Source: Balneolaceae bacterium
GTDB taxonomy: Bacteria > Bacteroidota > Rhodothermia > Balneolales > Balneolaceae
NCBI GenBank assembly: GCA_007123785.1
Contig: SLGL01000209.1
Span: 1 to 5,227, forward strand
Direction of reading: 5' to 3'
DNA: 5,227 nucleotides
The notes beneath the pieces were generated by a model, which ran no database searches, was not told the DNA's origin, and was given only the letters and a program-made list of their open reading frames with translations. Below, piece after piece: positions 1-5,227 of this stretch. The position numbers and the translations under genes are program-made. Within the stretch, counting starts at the first letter, position 1. Each line of letters opens with the position of its first letter.

Positions 1-54
1 AAGGGGAATTTTCATCAAAATATAAATAATGGATGGACACCCCTCTATAATCTA

Positions 55-70
55 TCCGCCAGCAGGCGGA
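55..70. repeat. Short GC-rich palindromic hairpin
   Basis: Perfect inverted repeat with 6-bp arms (TCCGCC / GGCGGA) and a 4-base loop (AGCA), standing out as GC-rich in AT-rich surroundings. A five-T run lies at 75-79, so on the + strand it could act as a weak intrinsic terminator for a gene left of the window. The compact GC-rich form also fits a dispersed REP-like intergenic palindrome. One copy cannot decide between these. Confidence 0.45.
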
Positions 71-279
71 AGACTTTTTACTGAATAAATAAAACTGATT
101 ATGAATCGAGCTGAGTTTAAAAGATCAAGGAAGGGAACGGTTCTTAGAAAAGCATATCATTCTGTTGTATAGCAGCCAAATTTTTACCTGATAAACTTCA
201 CCTTTTGCGAGGCCAGGAGTACAGAGTCTGTGTAGTCAACTTTATGTAAAATTGATCATTAATATTTGATTACAGGGAG

Positions 280-299
280 TTTTACAGTTTTCTGTAAAA
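280..299. promoter_or_regulatory. Perfect 8-bp dyad, possible operator
   Basis: The arms TTTTACAG (280-287) and CTGTAAAA (292-299) are exact reverse complements around a TTTT centre. The same half-site recurs nearby: TACAG at 220-224 with CTGT at 228-231 (together the 11-base palindrome ACAGA-G-TCTGT, 221-231), TGTAAAA at 245-251, TTACAG at 270-275 and ACAG at 318-321. Repeated half-sites upstream of an efflux operon fit binding by a dimeric regulator such as a TetR- or MarR-family repressor, but no regulator gene is in the window. It could also be a simple AT-rich hairpin. The dyad is observed; the function is inferred. Confidence 0.35.
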
Positions 300-356
300 A
301 TAAAAAATTCTTCTGCAACAGTATTAAAAACAAATACAAAAGCGGTAGTATTCAAT

Positions 357-362
357 TATAAT
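357..362 (+). promoter_or_regulatory. Candidate -10 box of the efflux operon
   Basis: The hexamer TATAAT matches the housekeeping -10 consensus and lies about 90 bp before the adaptor start. No good -35 hexamer is found 16-18 bp upstream, and no exact Bacteroidota-type TAnnTTTG box was seen in the leader; the nearest are AATATTTG at 261-268 and AAGATTTG at 386-393. In DNA this AT-rich a TATAAT is easily a chance match, so this is only a candidate. Confidence 0.2.
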
Positions 363-451
363 GATTCACTTTTAATTTTTTTAACAAGATTTGCGAAATG
401 AAAATTGAAAATTAATGTTATTCTATCATTATCCTATAAAAGAATTGAGTG

Positions 452-1753
452 ATGAAACATAAGATTATAAAAATATCAGTAATTGTATTTTCTTTTCTAA
501 CCTTTCAAGCTTGCAGCAGTGATGAGCAGTCCGGAAGCGGACAGGGTCAGGTTGTTCCAGCAGTTGAAGTTGTTCAGGCACAGTTTGGTGGGCTGCCTCT
601 CGAAGAGAGACTTAATGGAATAGTAAGAGCTGCCAATCAGGTAGATATCTATCCCAGAATTTCAGCTCCGATTGAAGAAGTATTTGTGCAAAATGGCCAG
701 CTGGTGCAGCAAGGTGAACCGCTGATAAGATTGCGTGATACCGAGTACAGGGAAAGATTGCGTCAGGCTGAAGCAAGCCTGCGCATAAATATCGCCCAGC
801 GCCGGCAGGCACAGGCTGCATTGGGAGAGATTGAATCCCAAATCCGAAGAGAACGAATTCTTCAGCAACGTGATCTGAGTAGTGAACTTGAAATTGAACA
901 GCTTGAAGCACGGCTTGAATCGGCTGAGGCCAGCCTTGAATTAGCTGAAGCACAAGTTGAACAGGCTCGTTCAAATGTAGAAGAACAAAATGATGCACTG
1001 GAACAGACCATAATAAGAGCACCGGTGAACGGAACGGTAGGTCAGAGAAATGCAGAAGTTGGGATGCAGGCAGGTGCTAATACAAGACTATTTATACTTG
1101 GTGACCTGACACAGTCAAAGGTTACAATAAATCTTACTGAACGGATGCTCGGATATATTACAACAGGGCAGGAAGTTCGTATTTTTTCTGAAAATATCAG
1201 GGATACGGTACTTGCGGGTGAAGTTTCACGAATCTCTCCATTTTTGGGAGCGGGAAACTTTAGCACAGAAGCCGAAATTGACATCGATAATCAGGATGGA
1301 CTGCTGCTCCCGGGGATGTTTGTAACCGTGGATGTACTTTATGGTCAGAGCGAAGAGGCAACTATTATTCCGCTCAGTGCTATTTACCGGCATCCGCAAA
1401 CCGGTCAGACCGGTGTATATGTGGCAACAAGTTTCGGAATGGAAGCAGAGGTTATCGAAGAGCTTGAAAATAACGGGGAAAGAGGCAGCCTGAGTAACCC
1501 GACCGATGTTGAATTTCTTCCGGTAGAGATAATAGCACGTGGAAGAGATGCCGCTGGTGTGGAAGGCATCAGAAGTGGTGACTGGGTGGTCACAGTTGGC
1601 CAGAACCTGCTCTCACGTGGAAGTAGCGGACAAGCCCGTGTAAGGCCTGTAAGCTGGTATAACATCATGCAAATGCAGCGATTGCAGCCACAGGATCTGC
1701 TCCGTGAGATTATGAATGGAAATGTAGCTGACCGTCCTCAAACAGGGTCTTAA
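452..1753 (+). CDS. RND efflux periplasmic adaptor lipoprotein (HlyD/AcrA-type membrane fusion protein)
   Basis: Periplasmic adaptor joining an RND pump to an outer-membrane channel. Numbering is from the ATG at 452 (433 aa); a GTG at 449 would add one residue, but ATG is preferred and no clear ribosome site separates them. Residues 1-20 form a basic start and hydrophobic stretch followed by Cys21, so this is probably a lipoprotein; the lipobox FQAC has Phe where Leu is usual. The first lipoyl half is near 63-99 (QVDIYPRISAPIEEVFVQNG) and the second near 185-219 (RAPVNGTVG at 189-197). Between them lies a Glu/Gln/Ala-rich alpha-hairpin, about 97-184. Its tip has Arg132, Ile136 and Ser143, in the spacing of the Arg-Leu-Ser motif used by AcrA-type adaptors to contact TolC. 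A beta-barrel (about 222-297) and membrane-proximal domain (about 300-400) follow, ending in a helical tail (406-421). Family length is normal and the frame intact. The following pump gene confirms the role; substrate is unknown. Confidence 0.95.
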   Translation: MKHKIIKISVIVFSFLTFQACSSDEQSGSGQGQVVPAVEVVQAQFGGLPLEERLNGIVRAANQVDIYPRISAPIEEVFVQNGQLVQQGEPLIRLRDTEYRERLRQAEASLRINIAQRRQAQAALGEIESQIRRERILQQRDLSSELEIEQLEARLESAEASLELAEAQVEQARSNVEEQNDALEQTIIRAPVNGTVGQRNAEVGMQAGANTRLFILGDLTQSKVTINLTERMLGYITTGQEVRIFSENIRDTVLAGEVSRISPFLGAGNFSTEAEIDIDNQDGLLLPGMFVTVDVLYGQSEEATIIPLSAIYRHPQTGQTGVYVATSFGMEAEVIEELENNGERGSLSNPTDVEFLPVEIIARGRDAAGVEGIRSGDWVVTVGQNLLSRGSSGQARVRPVSWYNIMQMQRLQPQDLLREIMNGNVADRPQTGS

Positions 1754-1773
1754 CTTAAAAAATCAGAACAAAA

Positions 1774-4700
1774 ATGGGATTAACTGATACTTCAATTAAA
1801 AGGCCTATTGCCACCACTATGGTTTATCTGATTGTGGTGATTCTGGGAATTGCCGGTTTCCGATACCTGCCTGTTGATCTTCTGCCGCCTATCGAATTTC
1901 CGCGTTTATCCATTACCGTAGATTATCCGAATGTGGGACCGGAAGAGATTGAGGTGATCATTACCGACCAGATCGAAAACGCTGTTGCCGGTGTGGCAAA
2001 CCTTGAAGAGGTGACCTCTCAGTCGGAAGAAGGCCGCAGTCGTGTTACACTTAATTTTACTCAAAACAGCAATCTCGATGAAGCCGCAAATGATGTTCGG
2101 GCTGCACTCGACCGGGTGAGAAGGAGTTTGCCAGATGAAGCTGATAATCCCAGAGTACGCAAATTTGATCCTAACGACTCACCAATTGTTATCCTTGGAG
2201 CTCAGTCTACACGGCCGCTTGATGATTTAACCCGGCTACTGGAAAGAGACATTACCAAACGGCTTGAGCAAGTTCCCGGAGTTGGTACAATTGATGTCTG
2301 GGGAGGGGTTTATCGCGAAGTGCTGGTAAACCTGAAGCGAGACCGGCTGATTGCGAGTGGACTGACGGCCATAGATGTCAGGAATGCCATTGTTGCGGAA
2401 AATACAACACTGCCTGGCGGGAATGTGAAAGATGGCCTTACTCAACTCTATGTGCGCACACTGGGAGAGTTTACCAATATTGAACAGATTGCCGAAACAA
2501 TTATTACCAGGATTGATGGGAAACCGGTTCGCGTGAATGATGTTGCCACTGTAGAGGATGCCTATGCAGAGATCGGGAGGCTGGTGAGTGTTAATGACGA
2601 ACCGATGATTCGGATGGGAATCCGAAAACAGACCGGTGCAAATACAGTGGAAGTGTCCCGGCTGATCCACAGGGAAGTGGAACGAATAAATAGTGAGCGA
2701 GAAGATGTTAACCTTCTTGTGGTTACCGATCAAAGCGAATTTATCCAGAACTCTATAAATAACGTACAGCAATCGGCCATGTGGGGGGCGCTTCTGGCGA
2801 TTTTTATTCTGTATCTTTTCCTCAGGAATGGTTCCACAACGTTTATTATTTCGCTGGCCATTCCCGTATCGATCGTGGCAACATTCGGTCTGCTCTATTT
2901 TACCGGTCTCACTCTCAATCAAATGAGTTTCGGAGGGCTCGCACTTGGTGTTGGCCTCATTGTCGATAACGCTATTGTAGTGCTTGAAAATATCGTACGC
3001 CTGAGAAGCAAAGGTAAATCTCTGGCCGAAAGTTCACTTGTGGGAACCCAAGAAGTGGCAGGGGCCATTGTTGCATCAACAATTACAACATCAGTTATTT
3101 TTCTGCCCGTAGTATTTATGCAGACCCTCACCGGAACCATGTTCCAGGAGTTAGCGCTGGTTGTGGTATTTGCACTTGTTTGTTCCCTGCTGGTAGCACT
3201 TACCCTCGTACCAATGCTGGCAAGCAAGTTTATGAGTATTCGCCCGGACTCTGAGCTTACCGAAAAAGACAAAGGCCGGTTCCAGATATTTTTTGCAAAA
3301 GTAGAGGACAAATACAGCGGCTTTTTAAAAACAGCTATCCGAAACAAATATACTGTTTTCGGAATTACGGTAGTTTTAATAGCTGGAGCTGTGTACGGTG
3401 CCCGATTTATCGATACGGAGCTGGCGCCACAAACCGAAGCGGATGAAATCAGGATCGACTTTTATATGGCTGACGGAATGAACATTGCCGTAGCAAACCG
3501 CTATCTCGATGAACTTGTAGAAAAAGTTACAGCCATTGCCCCGATGGATCAGGTGAAATATATATCCACAGATGTAAGACATGGTCGTGCACAGGTAGAT
3601 TTAAACCTGATTGATGTGGCTGATCGAACCATCAGCTCATACGATCTGGCCGATCAGATTCGCGATCAGATTGAAGGAACTATTCCAGGTGGATTTTTCC
3701 GGGTTCAGGCTCAGAGCGGACTCTGGATTCTGAGGCGAATTTTTGGTTCCGGTGGTGATGAAGCAGTCCAGGTACAGCTCAGAGGGTACGACATGGACAT
3801 CGCCAATGAACTTTCAGAGGAAATCCGCCGCAGAATGGAAAGAATTCCTGAAGTGCGTGGAGTCCGGTCCGATCGCGAAGAAGGACGTCCGGAGCAAAAC
3901 ATCATTTTTGATCGTGAAAAAATTGCTGAACTTGGCCTCTCGGCAAGGGAAGTAGCCCAGGCGGTTCAGGCTAATGTTGGAGGAGTCCGTGCCGGAGTGT
4001 ATCGCGATGGCGGGGATGAGTTTCCCATTACAGTACGCCTGCAGGAACAAGACCGAATGAGTACGTTGGATATTGAAAATGTTTCAGTACGTTCGGCTGA
4101 CGGACGTACTGTGCCTATTTCAACGGTAATTGACCAGCAGGCCTCCCGTGGCCCGGTTACGATCAACCGGATCAATGGCCAGCGAGTGACATTCATTACG
4201 GCCAATCTTGAGAGCGGGGTGCCTCTGGGTCAGGCTGTTCAGCGTATTCAGGCTGAGCTGTCTGATATAAATATGCCGCAAGGGTTCTCCATTGTGTACA
4301 GTGGCGAATATGAAGAGCAGCAGCGAGCCCAGACAGATTTTGTCATCTCCATTCTGATGGCACTCATATTAATTTACATGGTGATGGCCGCTCAATTCGA
4401 GCGATTTTTAGATCCCCTTATTGTAATGTTTGCTGTACCGGTAGCAGTAGTTGGAATTATACCAACTATGTTAATTACCAACACGACATTTAATATGCAA
4501 AGTATTATGGGAGTGATTATGCTCGTTGGAATTGTAGTAAATAATGCCATCGTGCTGGTAGATTATATCAACTTGATGAGGCGCGACCGTAAACTTGGTA
4601 TATTTGAGGCCGTTGTAGAATCAGGAAGACTGAGGCTGAGGCCGATTTTAATGACTACATTTACAACGGTTCTGGCGCTTTTACCTCTCTCCTTCGGATG

Positions 4701-4896
4701 GGGTGCTGGTGGTGAAATCCAGGCGTCGCTTGCCCGTGTTGTAATAGGAGGTTTAACCGCATCCACACTGATCACACTTGTTTTGATTCCCGTTGTTTAC
4801 ATTACTGCTAACGGTATTATGGAATTTGTGAAGGAGAAAAAGGCGGAGTTTCTCACTTCCAGGCAGGAGGTTATTGCCCCTCAAACCTCTGCATAG
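1774..4896 (+). CDS. RND-family efflux pump, inner-membrane permease (AcrB/HAE1-type)
   Basis: Proton-driven inner-membrane pump, expected to work as a trimer with the adaptor encoded 20 bp upstream. At 1040 aa it has full AcrB-like length. The topology is the duplicated RND one: TM1 about 12-32, a large periplasmic loop 33-333, TM2-TM6 in 334-481, TM7 about 527-546, a second periplasmic loop to 855, and TM8-TM12 in 856-1011. Start: ATGGGATTAACT opens the typical MGLTDTSIKRPIATTMVYL terminus; the site before it is A-rich without a Shine-Dalgarno sequence. TM4 reads GLIVDNAIVVLENI: Asp398 matches AcrB Asp407, but the next Asp (408) is Asn399. TM10 reads GIVVNNAIVLVDY, so AcrB Lys940 is Asn923. 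TM11 keeps RLRPILMT, with Arg954 and Thr961 matching Arg971 and Thr978. The TM10-TM11 offset to AcrB is a constant 17 residues, supporting the alignment. It lacks the charged metal-binding features expected of CusA-type pumps as far as I can see, so multidrug, lipid or other hydrophobic export is likelier; the substrate is not determined. Confidence 0.96.
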   Translation: MGLTDTSIKRPIATTMVYLIVVILGIAGFRYLPVDLLPPIEFPRLSITVDYPNVGPEEIEVIITDQIENAVAGVANLEEVTSQSEEGRSRVTLNFTQNSNLDEAANDVRAALDRVRRSLPDEADNPRVRKFDPNDSPIVILGAQSTRPLDDLTRLLERDITKRLEQVPGVGTIDVWGGVYREVLVNLKRDRLIASGLTAIDVRNAIVAENTTLPGGNVKDGLTQLYVRTLGEFTNIEQIAETIITRIDGKPVRVNDVATVEDAYAEIGRLVSVNDEPMIRMGIRKQTGANTVEVSRLIHREVERINSEREDVNLLVVTDQSEFIQNSINNVQQSAMWGALLAIFILYLFLRNGSTTFIISLAIPVSIVATFGLLYFTGLTLNQMSFGGLALGVGLIVDNAIVVLENIVRLRSKGKSLAESSLVGTQEVAGAIVASTITTSVIFLPVVFMQTLTGTMFQELALVVVFALVCSLLVALTLVPMLASKFMSIRPDSELTEKDKGRFQIFFAKVEDKYSGFLKTAIRNKYTVFGITVVLIAGAVYGARFIDTELAPQTEADEIRIDFYMADGMNIAVANRYLDELVEKVTAIAPMDQVKYISTDVRHGRAQVDLNLIDVADRTISSYDLADQIRDQIEGTIPGGFFRVQAQSGLWILRRIFGSGGDEAVQVQLRGYDMDIANELSEEIRRRMERIPEVRGVRSDREEGRPEQNIIFDREKIAELGLSAREVAQAVQANVGGVRAGVYRDGGDEFPITVRLQEQDRMSTLDIENVSVRSADGRTVPISTVIDQQASRGPVTINRINGQRVTFITANLESGVPLGQAVQRIQAELSDINMPQGFSIVYSGEYEEQQRAQTDFVISILMALILIYMVMAAQFERFLDPLIVMFAVPVAVVGIIPTMLITNTTFNMQSIMGVIMLVGIVVNNAIVLVDYINLMRRDRKLGIFEAVVESGRLRLRPILMTTFTTVLALLPLSFGWGAGGEIQASLARVVIGGLTASTLITLVLIPVVYITANGIMEFVKEKKAEFLTSRQEVIAPQTSA

Positions 4897-4932
4897 GGTT
4901 CATTATTGAGCGTATTTGTGACCGGTTTGATT

Positions 4933-4965
4933 TAGCCCGCATTTCTCACTAAGAAATGCGGGTTA
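4933..4965 (+). terminator. Stem-loop terminator after the efflux operon
   Basis: The arms CCCGCATTTCT (4936-4946) and AGAAATGCGGG (4952-4962) pair perfectly over 11 bp around the loop CACTA. A G-U pair and two A-U pairs extend the stem to 14 bp. It starts 36 bp after the pump stop codon, the usual place for an operon end. The 3' flank is only TTATAGG, a weak U-tract, so termination may be partial or the hairpin may act by protecting the mRNA 3' end. The minus-strand flank is not U-rich either. Confidence 0.65.
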
Positions 4966-5057
4966 TAGGTACCGATCGGATCGGGCACAAGCTTCTTTTT
5001 AAAGACAGACTATTTTTTCATTAAGCTTTTCTATATGACGAGATAGTGAAATCTTGG

Positions 5058-5076
5058 TTAATAGTTTTTCTATTAA
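5058..5076. repeat. AT-rich dyad with T5 centre
   Basis: The arms TTAATAG (5058-5064) and CTATTAA (5070-5076) are exact reverse complements around TTTTT. The form (AT-rich arms, all-T centre) resembles the dyad at 280-299, but the arm sequences differ. It could be an operator for a gene to the right, a weak hairpin, or chance in AT-rich DNA. Confidence 0.25.
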
Positions 5077-5227
5077 GCGTTTGAGCCTGGCAAGTACTTT
5101 GACAAAGGTTCTGAAATATTTAGATCTTTATCAAAACAGAAATTTATTAGAAGGCTATCTGTCGTAATGATCGACTTGGATATGCTTTATTTTTCGATCA
5201 ATTATAACCAATATACGGTGATTTTGG
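5077..5227 (+). pseudogene. Open frame with GGDEF-like stretch, possibly a gene relic or gene start
   Basis: After a TAA at 5074-5076 this frame stays open for 50 codons to the window edge. It includes LSVVMIDLD (5155-5181), which resembles the start of GGDEF (diguanylate cyclase) domains, where the pattern is typically LSxxMIDLDHFKxIN. A YFD lies 17 residues earlier (5095-5103), close to the spacing after the NRRYF segment in that family, and an Ile-Asn pair follows at 5197-5202, one residue further than usual. The DxLTGLxNR motif that should precede is absent, and the match fades after Ile-Asn. The first ATG is at 5167, with a purine-rich AGAAGG 12 bases before it. It may be a decayed GGDEF gene, a real gene starting at 5167, or chance in AT-rich DNA. 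Confidence 0.2.

Larger units (their letters stand above)
1..448. other. Upstream AT-rich region without a convincing gene
   Basis: No reading frame here looks like a real protein. The only short ATG frames on the + strand are a 19-codon one from 29 and a 23-codon one from 101, neither recognisable. Frame 1 is open from base 1 to a TGA at 82-84 (27 codons), which could be the tail of an upstream gene, but it runs through a palindromic hairpin and resembles no family I know. The composition is clearly more AT-rich than the operon. The region holds the hairpin at 55-70, the ACAG/CTGT cluster at 220-321 and the possible -10 box at 357-362, so it most likely serves as the control region of the efflux operon. 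Confidence 0.6.
4966..5227. other. Downstream AT-rich region, mostly featureless
   Basis: After the terminator hairpin the sequence becomes AT-rich. Beyond the dyad at 5058-5076 and the open frame from 5077 it shows a TTGACA at 5099-5104 without a good -10 partner, and a 7-bp inverted repeat TGATCGA / TCGATCA (5168-5174 and 5194-5200) with a 19-base spacer, which is unremarkable. No tRNA or other RNA gene is visible, and no outer-membrane channel gene begins here. Confidence 0.5.

Noticed and set aside
1..84. Open frame 1 from the left edge to TGA at 82-84, as a possible tail of an upstream gene
   Set aside because: Only 27 codons, no recognisable family, and it runs through the GC-rich palindrome, which fits intergenic DNA better.
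101..172. Short basic ORF of 23 codons starting at ATG 101
   Set aside because: Too short, no clear ribosome site and no known relative. Such frames are expected by chance.
612..1022. Minus-strand open frames opposite the adaptor gene
   Set aside because: They mirror the coiled-coil coding region, with Leu/Gln-rich products that arise from reading Glu/Gln/Ala codons backwards. No sign of an independent gene.
2236..2922. Long open frame on the minus strand (228 codons) opposite the pump gene
   Set aside because: It lies wholly inside the pump coding sequence, its product has no recognisable domain, and the + strand frame is an unmistakable RND pump. It is an antisense shadow.
5099..5127. TTGACA at 5099-5104 as the -35 of a promoter for a gene to the right
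   Set aside because: The sequence 16-17 bp downstream (TAGATC / AGATCT) is a poor -10 box, and the downstream gene is not established.
5168..5200. Inverted repeat TGATCGA / TCGATCA with a 19-base spacer
   Set aside because: Seven-base arms with a long spacer are expected by chance in a region of this size, and the pairing does not extend.
1..5227. Search for CRISPR arrays, tRNA genes, insertion-sequence ends and long direct repeats
   Set aside because: No regularly spaced repeats, tRNA-like cloverleaf, transposase fragment or terminal repeats were seen on reading both strands.

Overview
The window holds one two-gene operon on the + strand, with AT-rich, apparently non-coding DNA on both sides. 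The operon encodes a tripartite RND-type efflux system without its outer-membrane channel. The first gene (452-1753) is a lipoprotein periplasmic adaptor (membrane fusion protein, HlyD/AcrA type). The second (1774-4896) is a full-length inner-membrane RND pump of the AcrB/HAE1 type. They are 20 bp apart and almost certainly co-transcribed. A strong stem-loop at 4933-4965, about 36 bp after the pump stop codon, probably ends the transcript.

Organism: a Gram-negative bacterium, because both an RND pump and a lipoprotein adaptor are present. Neither gene has a clear Shine-Dalgarno sequence, the start of the second gene is A-rich, and the intergenic DNA is AT-rich around moderate-GC genes. Together with the style of the proteins this suggests the Bacteroidota/Balneolota group. 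This is inference from composition and recollection of family sequences, not a database result.

Layout: 1-448 has no convincing gene. It carries a GC-rich hairpin (55-70), a cluster of ACAG/CTGT half-sites with a perfect dyad at 280-299 that could be an operator, and a possible -10 box at 357-362. 449-4896 is the operon. 4897-5227 holds the terminator-like hairpin, then AT-rich DNA with a second T-loop dyad (5058-5076) and a short open frame running off the window end. That frame contains a stretch resembling the first motif of GGDEF domains; it may be a decayed gene, the start of a gene, or chance.

How the parts work together: the pump trimer takes substrate from the periplasm or the outer leaflet of the inner membrane using the proton gradient, and the lipid-anchored adaptor links it to a TolC-like outer-membrane channel that must be encoded elsewhere. 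The substrate cannot be told from the sequence. The main molecular point of interest is the pump's proton relay, where two of the residues known from AcrB are replaced by Asn. I found no clear evidence of a wholly new system; the operon itself is a recognisable family.
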